A stretch of 64,000 nt of DNA, taken from assembly GCA_964632505.1 (NCBI GenBank), contig CAZWCE010000001.1, forward strand, positions 186,001 to 250,000, read 5' to 3'. Positions 23,712-32,711 of this stretch are shown here, piece by piece. Numbering within the stretch: the first letter of the stretch is position 1; each line of letters opens with the position of its first letter. Origin of the DNA: CAZWCE01 sp964632505. GTDB taxonomy: Bacteria > Planctomycetota > Planctomycetia > Pirellulales > Thermoguttaceae. Made by a program: the position numbers and the translations under genes. The notes beneath the pieces were generated by a model. That model ran no database searches. It was not told where the DNA came from and saw only the letters and a program-made list of their open reading frames with translations.

Positions 23712-24647
23712 ATGATTCTTTCCGCCGGACTCACCCCCGCTTGGCAGCAGATCATCGTCTTCGAAAACATCACCCCAGGAGAAGTCAATCGGGCCGAACA
23801 GGTTCATCGCTGTGCCTCGGGCAAGGCGATCAACGCGGCACTGGCCGTCGCCCACCTCGGCGAAAAAGAGAACAGTCGGCTGTTGACTCCCTCGGGCGGC
23901 CTTCACGGCCAGGCGATGGAAGACGATCTGAGGCGGCTGGCGATCCCATTTCGCCCGATCGGGACCGAATCGGCGACCCGGGTCTGCACGACGCTGATCG
24001 ATCGGCGGAAGCGGGAAATCACCGAGTTGGTCGAAAACGGTCCCCCGTGGCGCCGGGAAGAACTCGATGCATTCCGCCACGCTTTCACCGAGGAAGCGGC
24101 CGCGGCGAAGGTGGCGATCCTCTCCGGCTCGCTTCCCGATGGCTGCGACGTTCAATACTACGACGAGCTACTTGCGGCGGTTCCTTGCCCGGTGGTCTGC
24201 GACATCCGCGGACCGGCGTTGCTGCAGGCGTTACCCCGGCGGCCGCTGTTGGTGAAGCCGAACTTCCAGGAACTCCAACAGACGCTCGGCAGCAAACTGT
24301 CTGACGAAAAAGAGCTGCTCGCCGGAATGCGATCGGTCAACGAACAAGGGGCGCAGTGGACGATGGTCACGCGGGGGCGAGAATCGGTCTTTCTCACCAG
24401 CGAAGAAGAGGCCTATCGGCTCGAACCGATCTCCGTGCCCGAAGAAGAGGTCGTCAACCCGATCGGCTGCGGCGATGCCGTGACCGGGGGGTTCGCCTGG
24501 GCGATGTCGGAGGGCGCGACGGCAGAGGAAGCGGCCCGGATCGGCTTGGCCGCCGCGGCGGAGAATATCCGTCGACTCTTGCCATGCCGGCTCGATCGAA
24601 GCGCGGTCCTGTCCCGGGCGGAGAAGGTCCGTTTCACACGGGTCTGA
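23712..24647 (+). CDS. PfkB-family sugar kinase (1-phosphofructokinase/tagatose-6-phosphate kinase-like)
   Basis: The 311-residue protein has the PfkB layout. The N-terminus is MILSAGLTPAWQQ with GKAINAA at about residue 37 (the GG-less 1-phosphofructokinase-type motif), VKPNFQEL at about 176 and the C-terminal VNPIGCGDAVTGGFAWA (about 251-267), which holds the catalytic Asp of the anion hole motif GAGD, here GCGD. Such enzymes phosphorylate sugar phosphates. The exact substrate is unknown. Start is the ATG after AGGTAGG. It stands alone, between the hpn operon and the ribosomal operon. Confidence 0.75.
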   Translation: MILSAGLTPAWQQIIVFENITPGEVNRAEQVHRCASGKAINAALAVAHLGEKENSRLLTPSGGLHGQAMEDDLRRLAIPFRPIGTESATRVCTTLIDRRKREITELVENGPPWRREELDAFRHAFTEEAAAAKVAILSGSLPDGCDVQYYDELLAAVPCPVVCDIRGPALLQALPRRPLLVKPNFQELQQTLGSKLSDEKELLAGMRSVNEQGAQWTMVTRGRESVFLTSEEEAYRLEPISVPEEEVVNPIGCGDAVTGGFAWAMSEGATAEEAARIGLAAAAENIRRLLPCRLDRSAVLSRAEKVRFTRV

Positions 24648-24660
24648 CCGCAGCGCGCAT

Positions 24661-24694
24661 GAAAAAGACGCTCTTCCATGGAAAAAGAGCGTCT
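24661..24694 (-). terminator. Rho-independent terminator of rplM-rpsI
   Basis: A perfect 10-bp stem (24666-24675 with 24685-24694) and 9-nt loop is followed, on the minus strand, by a run of five T. It lies 107 bp past the rpsI stop. On the plus strand no T run follows, so it serves the ribosomal operon. Confidence 0.75.
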
Positions 24695-24800
24695 GGGTTG
24701 ACGGGTGCGGATGCTTCTTTCGCCTTCGCGCGGCAGCCGCGCGATTCGTTCCTCGAAGGCGCGGTCTCGATGGGAGCACCGCCGGAACACGATCAAGCGA

Positions 24801-25226
24801 TCAGCGTTTGGAAAACTGGGTCCCGCGACGGGCTTTTCGTAAACCAGGCTTCTTGCGTTCCACGGCTCGTTCGTCACGGGTGAGCATGCCGGTTTCGCGG
24901 AGCTTGGATTCCAGTTCGGAGTCGAACATCTTCAGGGCCCGGGCGACGCCCAACTTGCAGGCGCCCGCTTGTCCGGTGATGCCTCCGCCGAAGACGCGAA
25001 TCATCACATCGACGCTGTCGAGCTTTTCCGTCACTTTCAAAGGGGCGATGGCTGCTTCGCGATGCTGCTGGAGCCGGAAGAATTCCTCCAGCGGTCGATT
25101 GTTGATGCTGATGCGGCCCTGTCCGGCACGCAACCGTACTCGGGCGACCGATCTCTTGCGCCGACCGGTCCCGAGACTGTCGTTGGTGCCTTTTCCTTCG
25201 ATCTCATAAGTTCCGAGTTTGACCAT
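24801..25226 (-). CDS. rpsI: 30S ribosomal protein S9
   Basis: The 141-residue protein is S9: GTGRRKRSVARVRL near the start, the NNRPLEEFF segment, VFGGGITGQAGACKLGVARAL, and a C-terminal LTRDERAVERKKPGLRKAR followed by GTQFSKR, the conserved end that reaches the P-site tRNA. It is a part of the small-subunit head. It follows rplM with a 102-bp gap, the usual L13-S9 pair. Confidence 0.95.
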   Translation of the reverse strand: MVKLGTYEIEGKGTNDSLGTGRRKRSVARVRLRAGQGRISINNRPLEEFFRLQQHREAAIAPLKVTEKLDSVDVMIRVFGGGITGQAGACKLGVARALKMFDSELESKLRETGMLTRDERAVERKKPGLRKARRGTQFSKR

Positions 25227-25328
25227 TTTGCTGGATAACCTTATTCTGAATCAGTGATCGGAATCGATGAATAGAGCAAAAAAACCTCGCCCATGCGATG
25301 CCGGGGAGACGGCTGGTCGATGAAGCAT

Positions 25329-25769
25329 CTACTTGGCGGCGATTTCCAGGGGTTGCGGCTCCTGAGCTTGATGGGGATGCGCCTTGCCGCTGGGATAGAC
25401 CTTCAACTTGGTGAGCATCTTCTTGCCCAATTTCGACTTGGGAAGCATTCGGCGGACGGCTTCCACGAGGATCATCTCCGGTTTGCGTTCGAGACGTTCT
25501 TGGGCCGTTTCGCTCCTCTGGCCGGGATACCCGGTGTACCAAGTGTAGCGTTTCTGCTCCCATTTCTTTCCGGTGAACCGCACCTTGTCGACATTGGTCA
25601 CGATGACGTAGTCGCCGCAGTCGATGTGTGGCGTGTAGGTCGGCCGGTGTTTCCCCATCAGGATCACGGCGATCTCGCTGGCCAGCCGGCCCACGATCTG
25701 GTCCGTGCCATCGATGACCCACCATTTCGGATCCACGTCGTTCGCTTTCGCCATGTACGTCTTTTTCAT
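25329..25769 (-). CDS. rplM: 50S ribosomal protein L13
   Basis: This is L13, with WWVIDGTDQIVGRLAS near the start, LMGKHRPTYTPHIDCGDYV, the conserved KRYTWYTGYPG and RRMLPKSKLG motifs, and a C-terminal YPSGKAHPHQAQEP. I chose the ATG at 25769 (146 aa, with AGGTG about 8 nt upstream); a TTG two codons earlier is also in frame. It is the first gene of the rplM-rpsI operon. Confidence 0.95.
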   Translation of the reverse strand: MKKTYMAKANDVDPKWWVIDGTDQIVGRLASEIAVILMGKHRPTYTPHIDCGDYVIVTNVDKVRFTGKKWEQKRYTWYTGYPGQRSETAQERLERKPEMILVEAVRRMLPKSKLGKKMLTKLKVYPSGKAHPHQAQEPQPLEIAAK

Positions 25770-26267
25770 TGCCAAAACACCTGTCTGTCTTTACGCGATA
25801 TTCGCTGAAAACCGGATCTGGATATTATCTCGGCGGCCGGACCGTCGGAACGAAGCCGGCGATCGCCCGAAGCATGCAGCCGAAGCGCCATCGAAAGGCG
25901 GCGGAGTTTGCTTCCGGAGAAAATGGAAATATGTAATTTATAAGCTTTTCCCTCCTCTGGCAAGGGGGCGAACGGGAAAAATCGCAAAACGACGCTCGGC
26001 AGACGAAAACACCGGAAAAACCCCACCATAAAGGGGGTAACCGCCCCGATCCCTCTCTCCTATACTTTTCATATGCAGGAGGTCGTTCGATGAGGCAGAA
26101 AAAAAGAGAAAAAGGTGGCACTGGCAAAAAGACGAAAAAGCATCAAAATAGTATATTCGCATCAGCCGCTTTTGTGAACGATTTCGAGGATCGGGCGATC
26201 ACGCCCGAGCGGGGATCGATTTCGTCTCGTCGCGCAGGAGAACATCTCACATCATCTTGGAGCATGC
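25770..26267. other. Gene-free region between rplM and hydE
   Basis: This holds the divergent regulatory regions of rplM-rpsI and hydEG. On the plus strand TATACT (about 26062-26067) is followed by a perfect SD (AGGAGG) and an ATG at 26090. The frame there is Lys-rich for the first 18 codons and then runs into hydE in a different frame, so it is probably not a gene. No hairpin leader or riboswitch could be recognised. Confidence 0.5.
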
Positions 26268-27359
26268 ATGGACTTAGAAACCATTCTCCGCTGGCTTCGC
26301 GAAGAAGATTCCGAGAAACTGGACCAGCTCTGGGAAGCCGCGGACCGGACTCGGCGCGAGCAGGTCGGCGAGGAGGTCCATCTCCGGGGTCTGATCGAGA
26401 TCTCCAATCACTGCCGGCGGGACTGTTTATACTGCGGCATCCGTGCCCAGAACGCGAACATCGAGCGATACCGGATGACGCACGAGGAAATCATGGAATG
26501 CGTCGCCAAGGCGATCGAGTTCGGTTACGGCACGATCGTGCTTCAGGCGGGCGAGGATCCCCGTCTCGATCAGGAGTGGGTCACCGAGTTGATCCGACGT
26601 ATTCGCGGCGAGAGCGATCTCGGCGTGACGCTCAGCCTCGGCGAACGCTCGGAAGAGGAGCTGCTCGCCTGGCGCGAGGCGGGCGCGAACCGCTACCTTT
26701 TGCGTTTCGAAACGTCGAACCAAGCCCTGTTTCACGACATCCATCCGCCGCTCGGCGAGAAGCAAGCCCCCAATCGACTGGTTCTCTTGGAGCGGCTTCG
26801 CGAATATGGTTACGAAGTGGGAAGTGGCGTGATGGTCGGGATCCCCGGCCAGAGCTTCGAGGATCTGGCCCACGACATCCACCTTTTCGGTCAATTGCGT
26901 TTGCATATGATCGGTTGCGGCCCGTTTCTGCCCCATCCCGACACGCCGCTGGGACGGAAATCGCCGGAGACACGCTCGTCGTCCGATTCGATCGGCCAAG
27001 TGTCGGCCACGGAAAAGATGGCCCTGAAAGTGATCGCGCTGGCACGTCTGGTCTGTCCGGAATCGAACATTCCCAGCACGACCGCCCTGGCGACGGTCCA
27101 TTCAACCCGAGGCCGGGAACTGGGGTTGATGCGCGGGGCAAACATCATCATGCCGAATCTCACTCCCTTGGAATACCGCCGGAAATACGAGATCTATCCG
27201 AATAAGGCGTCGAGTCGGGAAACGGCGGAGGAAACCCACCGGAAGATCCTGGAACAATTGTCGAAGATGGGCCGTCCCGCCGGTCGAGGTCGTGGAGATT
27301 CGCCGAGTTACTGTAAGGAACAACAGAACCACACGGTCTCCCCGGGACGATCCGATTGA
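26268..27359 (+). CDS. hydE: [FeFe]-hydrogenase maturase HydE (radical SAM)
   Basis: The 363-residue radical SAM protein has the CX3CX2C cluster motif at Cys49, Cys53 and Cys56 (NHCRRDCLYCGIR), GYGTIVLQAGE after it, the GSGVMVGIPGQ segment, and GPFLPHPDTPLG, all typical of HydE. It helps build the dithiomethylamine-bridged 2Fe subcluster of [FeFe]-hydrogenase with HydF and HydG. Length is usual. A close relative, PylB, is ruled less likely by the hydG neighbour. Start is the second of two close ATGs, with TTGGAG 6 nt upstream. HydF and the hydrogenase are not in the window. Confidence 0.9.
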   Translation: MDLETILRWLREEDSEKLDQLWEAADRTRREQVGEEVHLRGLIEISNHCRRDCLYCGIRAQNANIERYRMTHEEIMECVAKAIEFGYGTIVLQAGEDPRLDQEWVTELIRRIRGESDLGVTLSLGERSEEELLAWREAGANRYLLRFETSNQALFHDIHPPLGEKQAPNRLVLLERLREYGYEVGSGVMVGIPGQSFEDLAHDIHLFGQLRLHMIGCGPFLPHPDTPLGRKSPETRSSSDSIGQVSATEKMALKVIALARLVCPESNIPSTTALATVHSTRGRELGLMRGANIIMPNLTPLEYRRKYEIYPNKASSRETAEETHRKILEQLSKMGRPAGRGRGDSPSYCKEQQNHTVSPGRSD

Positions 27360-27493
27360 GGTATAATCGATCATGAATGATTGATTTCGCTTCCTGAATT
27401 CCTTCCCGAAACCGGGGAGATCCCGGAAAGCCAAGCCTCTCTCCGACCGAGGCCGTCCACGGTTGCCGAAATAGATGCTAGAAAGGCGAACCC

Positions 27494-28918
27494 ATGCCAC
27501 AATTATGCGACATGACCCAACTGAGTAAAAGCGGATACGACTTCATCGACGAAGCGCGCCTGCACGATCTGATGAAACGTCCCGCCGATCCGGGGCATTT
27601 CCGCAGCGCCCTGGAAAAGGGGATGGAAAAGCAGCCGCTGGAACTCGAAGAGACGATGGCGCTGATCGCCGCCGACAGTCCGGAAGAGACCGAGATGATC
27701 TTCGACGCCGCACGTCGGCTGAAACGGGAAGTCTACGGCAACCGCATCGTGCTGTTCGCGCCGCTCTACATCGGCAATCTCTGCATGAACGACTGCCTGT
27801 ATTGCGCCTTCCGTCGCTCCAATACCGATGTCGAACGACGCACCCTCGATGAAAAAGAGATCACCGAGCAGGTCGAGGCGCTTTTGAGTCGGGGACACAA
27901 GCGATTGATTCTCGTCTTCGGCGAACACCAGAAGTACAACGCCCGATTCATCGCCGAATGCGTCAATCACGTCTATTCCATCCAGCAGGACCACGCGAAC
28001 ATTCGCCGGGTGAACATCAATGCCGCCCCGCTCGATCACAAAGGCTACCAGATCGTCAAGGACGCGGGCATCGGCACCTACCAGATCTTCCAGGAGACCT
28101 ATCACCACGAAACGTATGCCCGAATGCATCCCGAAGGCACCCGAAAGGGCGACTACCTCTGGCGACTCGACGGCGTCGCCCGAGCGATGGAGGTCGGCGC
28201 CGACGACGTGGGCATCGGCGCGCTCTTCGGCCTGTACGACTGGCGGTTCGAGGTCCTTTCGCTGGTGGCCCATGCCCGACATTTGATGCACCATTACGGC
28301 GTCGGGCCGCACACGATCAGCTTCCCCCGGCTCCGGCCGGCCAGCGGCGTGCAGCTCGACCAGCAGTACTTCGTCTCCGATCACGATTTCCTCCGCCTGA
28401 TCGCCATTCTCCGTCTCTCGGTTCCGTACACCGGCCTGATTCTCACCGCGCGCGAGCCGGCCGAACTCCGCCGGGAGGCACTCAGCTTCGGGGTCTCTCA
28501 GATCGACGCCGGCAGCCGCATCGAGTTGGGGGGATACGTCGAACAGGGCGATGCCCAGGTCCTGGAACGCGAACAATTCGAATTGGGCGACATTCGTCCG
28601 CTGGACGTGGTCATGCGGGAGTTGCTCGAAGACGGTTACATCCCCAGCTTCTGCACCGCCTGCTACCGGCTCGGCCGCACCGGAGAGCACTTCATGGAGT
28701 TCGCCGTCCCCGGGTTCATCCAGAAGATGTGCACTCCCAACGCCCTGACGACGCTGCAGGAATACCTGGTCGATTACGCCTCCGAGGAGACCCGCCGCGC
28801 CGGCGAGAAGGTCATCAAGCAGCAGCTCGACCAGATGCCCGAGGATCCCACCAAGAAAACCCTGCTCTCCCGACTGCACGCCATCCGCGCGACCGACGCT
28901 CGCGATCTGTTCTTCTAA
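27494..28918 (+). CDS. hydG: [FeFe]-hydrogenase maturase HydG (tyrosine lyase, radical SAM)
   Basis: The 474-residue protein has the radical SAM motif at Cys97, Cys101 and Cys104 (CMNDCLYCAF) and the C-terminal CX2CX22C motif for the auxiliary cluster at Cys387, Cys390 and Cys413 (CTACYRLGRTG). The spacing of 22 matches HydG and sets it apart from ThiH. HydG cleaves tyrosine to give CO and CN- ligands for the H-cluster. It lies 134 bp after hydE. A TATAAT sits just after the hydE stop (27362-27367), so hydG may also have its own promoter. Start ATG has AAGGCGAA upstream. Confidence 0.92.
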   Translation: MPQLCDMTQLSKSGYDFIDEARLHDLMKRPADPGHFRSALEKGMEKQPLELEETMALIAADSPEETEMIFDAARRLKREVYGNRIVLFAPLYIGNLCMNDCLYCAFRRSNTDVERRTLDEKEITEQVEALLSRGHKRLILVFGEHQKYNARFIAECVNHVYSIQQDHANIRRVNINAAPLDHKGYQIVKDAGIGTYQIFQETYHHETYARMHPEGTRKGDYLWRLDGVARAMEVGADDVGIGALFGLYDWRFEVLSLVAHARHLMHHYGVGPHTISFPRLRPASGVQLDQQYFVSDHDFLRLIAILRLSVPYTGLILTAREPAELRREALSFGVSQIDAGSRIELGGYVEQGDAQVLEREQFELGDIRPLDVVMRELLEDGYIPSFCTACYRLGRTGEHFMEFAVPGFIQKMCTPNALTTLQEYLVDYASEETRRAGEKVIKQQLDQMPEDPTKKTLLSRLHAIRATDARDLFF

Positions 28919-28951
28919 GAGGCTTTCTCAAGCACATCGCTTCCGGAGGAG

Positions 28952-28967
28952 CCCTTTTGCAAAAGGG
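28952..28967. repeat. Perfect 16-bp palindrome
   Basis: CCCTTTTGCAAAAGGG lies 33 bp after the hydG stop. It has no loop and no T run, so it looks more like an operator or a replication/recombination site than a terminator. Confidence 0.45.
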
Positions 28968-29004
28968 ACTCGTCTTGTGTGGCACCCCGCACCCCGGCGG
29001 TCCC

Positions 29005-29033
29005 TTTCTTCTTGATCGGCGGGCCGCTATAAT
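29005..29033 (+). promoter_or_regulatory. Candidate promoter of the antiporter gene
   Basis: TTTCTT at 29005-29010 and a perfect TATAAT at 29028-29033 have a 17-bp spacer. The gene start lies about 135 bp downstream. Confidence 0.4.
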
Positions 29034-29168
29034 CGGGACATTCCTGTTGGTGGTCGCGTCCCGGGGATCTTGCGGCTTTCTCATGGCGACTTTCCAGGGA
29101 AGCCGGCTCCTTTCCGCGCCGCACCGTCCACGGGACCAGGTATTCGCCCTAGGAATGAGGAGACCTCC

Positions 29169-30179
29169 TTGATTGAACTACTGATTCCGTTCGCTCTGGT
29201 TTTGCTTGGTTTTGCCGTTCTGATCGCCGGAGGCGAGATTCTCGTCCGCGGCGCCTCGGGGCTGGCGGTGGCGATGCGGATCTCCCCGCTGGTCATCGGA
29301 CTGACGGTCGTCGCCTTCTGCACCAGCGCGCCGGAACTGGCCGTCTCGCTGCAATCCTGCCTCAAGGGAGAGGTCGACTTGGCGGTGGGGAACATCGTCG
29401 GGAGCTGTATCTGCAACATCCTGCTCATCCTCGGTCTCACTGCGCTGATCCGCCCGCTCGAAGTGCAAACCAAGCTCGTCCGTTTCGAAGTGCCGCTGAT
29501 GATCGGCATCGCCGTCCTCACGTGGATCCTGGGGCTCAACGGCATGATCGGCCGGATCGAAGGGGCGCTCATGTTCGTCGGCCTGATCGCCTACCTCGCC
29601 TGGGCGATCTTCCAGTCGAAGCGGGAGGGCAAGGAAGCGGCCATCGCGAGGGAGAAGCTCGCCGACCTGGCCGAGCTGGTGGAAACCCGACCGTCGCCCG
29701 GCAAGGTCTTCCTGTACATTCTCTTTTTGGGAATCGGATTGGCGATGCTCATCTTCGGCTCCGACTGGCTGGTCCGGGGGGCGGTCGAGATCGCGCGCCG
29801 GTTAAACGTAAGCGAGTTGATGATCGGATTGACCGTCCTCGCCCTCGGCACGTCGCTGCCGGAGCTGGCGGTGAGCATCGTGGCCGGCATGCGCGGCAAT
29901 CGCGACATGGCGGTCGGCAACGTGGTCGGAAGCAACATTTTCAATCTGCTCGGGGTGCTCGGTCCCACCGCCGCCCTCGCCCCCGGCGGCGTGCCGGTCA
30001 GCTTCACCGCCGTAGCCGTCGACATCCCCGTCATGATCGTCGTGTGCGCCCTCTGCTTCCCGATCTTCTTCACCGGCTACAAGATCAGTCGGGCCGAAGG
30101 GCTGTTCTTTTTGTTCTGCTATGTCGCCTACATCGGCTACCTCATCATGACCTCCCAGGTGCCTCCCGCGCAGGGGTGA
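29169..30179 (+). CDS. Na+/Ca2+ exchanger-family antiporter (CaCA family, YrbG-like)
   Basis: I chose the TTG at 29169 with GAGGAGA upstream, because the ORF to 29070 adds a non-membrane, Pro/Arg-rich tail without SD. The 336-residue protein has about ten membrane helices and the two inverted alpha repeats. Alpha-2 (AVGNVVGSNIFN and GLTVLALGTSLPEL) is standard. In alpha-1 the Gly of GTS-PE is Cys51 (CTSAPEL) and the GSN-type Asn is Cys80 (GSCICN). Those residues contribute to the cation path in NCX_Mj, so ion selectivity could be altered. Function is probably Na+-, K+- or H+-coupled Ca2+ efflux at the inner membrane. Confidence 0.85.
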   Translation: MIELLIPFALVLLGFAVLIAGGEILVRGASGLAVAMRISPLVIGLTVVAFCTSAPELAVSLQSCLKGEVDLAVGNIVGSCICNILLILGLTALIRPLEVQTKLVRFEVPLMIGIAVLTWILGLNGMIGRIEGALMFVGLIAYLAWAIFQSKREGKEAAIAREKLADLAELVETRPSPGKVFLYILFLGIGLAMLIFGSDWLVRGAVEIARRLNVSELMIGLTVLALGTSLPELAVSIVAGMRGNRDMAVGNVVGSNIFNLLGVLGPTAALAPGGVPVSFTAVAVDIPVMIVVCALCFPIFFTGYKISRAEGLFFLFCYVAYIGYLIMTSQVPPAQG

Positions 30180-30205
30180 AATCATCCATATAGGAGATTC
30201 GATCA

Positions 30206-32602
30206 ATGTCCCGTTCGTTCATCAGCGTCCTTCCGGCCCTTCTCATCCTCGCCCTCGCCACTCCCGCGATCGGCCAAAAGCCGAAGCGCCACGCAACGCC
30301 GATGATGGGCTCCACCGGCGGAGCCTATTTTCTGTGCGAGCCGGGCGAACTGGTGATCGAGATCGAGAAACGCGACCGCAACCGGACGGCACGCAACACC
30401 GAGCTTCAAGCCGTGCTGGTCGGGCCCGACCGTGAGGTGATCGAGACGGTCCGGATCTCCGACGACGGCAAGCCGGCCGGCTCCGGGCTGGGACCGATCG
30501 GAAAGGCAACGCTCCGCACGACCGTCCCCCGCTCCGGCATTTACGGCCTGAACATCACCGTCAGCAACGACCGCTACGGCGATCATATCTACTGGCGGCT
30601 GGCGACCAACTGCGATCGCTTCCTGGTGGAGACCTCCCGCGGTCATCGCGACGAGCGACGCCGCGAGCCGATCGTCCTGGCAAACCCCGATCAATCGGCC
30701 GACATCTGTTTCCTCCCCCGGCCGGGAGCGTTCGCCGTCGAAGTGACCGCCTTGCCGCAAGGGAGTCGGGCACCCATGCTTTTCGATGCGGAGAACCAAC
30801 CGGTCGCGGAGCTGATCATCGATGAGAAAACCGCTTCGGCGAAGATCCCCGAGAACCCCCGTCGCGGCGACCGCCCTTGGCGGCTGCACCTGCCCTCGGG
30901 CAAGGGCATCGTGGCGATCGAAGGGGTGACCGAATGGAGCGCCGACGATCGCTCCATGAATCTCCCGCTCTGGAGTCCGTCGCGCGAGACGTTCTTCCAC
31001 TTCCAGGATTACCGCTGGTTGCTCTTCCCCTACCGCAGGCTTCTCTATGGCGAGCCGGGCGGTTCCGAGAAGGTCGCCTTCCAGGTCCACAACAACAGTC
31101 CCCACGAGATCGAGGTCGATTTGACCCTGGAATTTCCGGAAACCCCATGGCCGGTTTCGCTTTCCGCCGACCAGGTCGCCCTGCCTCCGGGAAAGCATCG
31201 GGAGGTGACTCTGGAATACCAAATCCCCGAGAAGGAGGGAGCGTCGCGGACCTGTTTTCTCCGGGCGACACCGCGCGGAGACGCAGGGCTCTCGACCTAC
31301 TCGAAATTGACCGTCCGCGCCGGTGAAGCCCCCGCCGAACAGCCGCTCGAATTGCCGCTGGAGCTGGCGCCGTATCAGCATGAAAACGCACTTCTGGGCC
31401 ACCGGATCGACTTCCCGACCGACAACCAGATCTACTTCTCGCCGGAGAATCGCCCCTTCGTGCGAACCGCACACGGGGTGGCCCGCCTCGAAGACGATCG
31501 CTGGCAAACCTGCGATTTCGATTCCCTCGGTTATCCGCGCGAGGCGACCTCGAAAGTGGCCTTCGATCAAGAAGGCAACGTCTACACCCTCGCCGGCAGC
31601 GGACGAGACGTCGCCCTGATGCGTTCCACCGACGGCGGCCGCACCTTCGCGGCATGGAAGATCCCCAACCCCGAAAACCGCGGCCGGTCTTACGACATCG
31701 AACAGTTCTCCGGCCACAACACGCCCGCCGGACCGCCGCCGCTGGTGCGGTACACGATGAACGAAAACTGGTCCGACCCCCGTCTCCGCTGGCGACGCGA
31801 GATGGACATCGAACTGATTTTGCCGGAGGAATCCGACGGGAAGATCGTCTTCGCCGAACCGAGATTGCTCTCCTCCATGTGTTTGGGCGCCTCGATGCAC
31901 TCCGGTATTCCGTCTTCGGTCGTCTCGCGGGGCGATCGGGTCCACGTGACCTGGGCCGAGGCGACCGACCCGGAGGAGAAGGTGCCGGGCGTGCCGACCT
32001 ACGTCGTCACTTACGACCGCCGGACCCAAGCGCTGGGCGAGAAGGCGATGGTCGGCTACGGGCCGCCGCCGAACGACGTGCACAACACGCCGAGCATCAC
32101 GATCGACGGCGACGGTTACCTCCATGTGCTCATCGGCACCCACGGCCGGCCGTTCCAGTATGTTCGCTCCCGGGAACCGAACGACGCCGCGGGAGGTTGG
32201 ACCGAACCGGCCCCGATGGGGAACGATTTGCGACAGACCTACGTCGGCTTCGTTTGCGGTCCCGACGGCACGCTCCACGCCGCCTACCGCTACTGGCAAA
32301 CGCGTCAACCGCCGTTTCCGCTGAGTCATCACGGCACGCTCGCCTGGCAGTGCAAGCCGCCGGGGAAACCGTGGTCGTCGCCGGAGAAGCTCGTCGTGGC
32401 CCCCTTTTCGGAATACAGCATCTTCTACCACCGGCTGACGATCGACCGCCTCGGCCGGCTCATGCTCTCCTACGACTACTGGTCGACCTACTGGTTCTAC
32501 CGGACCGACCACTTCGGCACCCGGCGCAACCTCATGTTCTCGCCCGACGGCGGAAAAACCTGGCAACTCGCCACCACCGAAGACCTAGCCGTTCAGGAAT
32601 AG
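30206..32602 (+). CDS. Secreted BNR-repeat (BNR_4-like) protein
   Basis: The 798-residue protein starts with a signal peptide (cut near residue 24), has an N-terminal beta-sandwich part, a middle domain with NEAT-like strand pattern of unknown class, and a C-terminal beta-propeller of about 350 residues. The latter has BNR-type Asp-boxes such as STDGGRTF (about 475-482) and SPDGGKTW (about 784-791), and is of the BNR_4/PF15892 type that occurs with polysaccharide lyases and sialidases. Catalytic residues cannot be named. It lies 26 bp after the antiporter, so it may be cotranscribed. Confidence 0.7.
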   Translation: MSRSFISVLPALLILALATPAIGQKPKRHATPMMGSTGGAYFLCEPGELVIEIEKRDRNRTARNTELQAVLVGPDREVIETVRISDDGKPAGSGLGPIGKATLRTTVPRSGIYGLNITVSNDRYGDHIYWRLATNCDRFLVETSRGHRDERRREPIVLANPDQSADICFLPRPGAFAVEVTALPQGSRAPMLFDAENQPVAELIIDEKTASAKIPENPRRGDRPWRLHLPSGKGIVAIEGVTEWSADDRSMNLPLWSPSRETFFHFQDYRWLLFPYRRLLYGEPGGSEKVAFQVHNNSPHEIEVDLTLEFPETPWPVSLSADQVALPPGKHREVTLEYQIPEKEGASRTCFLRATPRGDAGLSTYSKLTVRAGEAPAEQPLELPLELAPYQHENALLGHRIDFPTDNQIYFSPENRPFVRTAHGVARLEDDRWQTCDFDSLGYPREATSKVAFDQEGNVYTLAGSGRDVALMRSTDGGRTFAAWKIPNPENRGRSYDIEQFSGHNTPAGPPPLVRYTMNENWSDPRLRWRREMDIELILPEESDGKIVFAEPRLLSSMCLGASMHSGIPSSVVSRGDRVHVTWAEATDPEEKVPGVPTYVVTYDRRTQALGEKAMVGYGPPPNDVHNTPSITIDGDGYLHVLIGTHGRPFQYVRSREPNDAAGGWTEPAPMGNDLRQTYVGFVCGPDGTLHAAYRYWQTRQPPFPLSHHGTLAWQCKPPGKPWSSPEKLVVAPFSEYSIFYHRLTIDRLGRLMLSYDYWSTYWFYRTDHFGTRRNLMFSPDGGKTWQLATTEDLAVQE

Positions 32603-32711
32603 AAACGTTTGTCGGCATCTTCTTCGATTCGCAAAGCGGGAATTCGGACTCGCTGGGGAACACCTCTTCTCGTGGAAAACGTTTGCTTTCGTTTCGCAAA
32701 AAGAGACGCGG

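Noticed and set aside
26090..27205. 371-codon frame overlapping hydE with a perfect SD
   Set aside because: The sequence within hydE is Arg/Pro-rich and has no homology; only the first 18 codons might be a leader, so no CDS was listed.
30203..32566. 787-codon minus-strand frame opposite the BNR gene
   Set aside because: Antisense shadow with Arg/Gly/Val-rich composition and no motif; plus strand shows signal peptide and BNR repeats.
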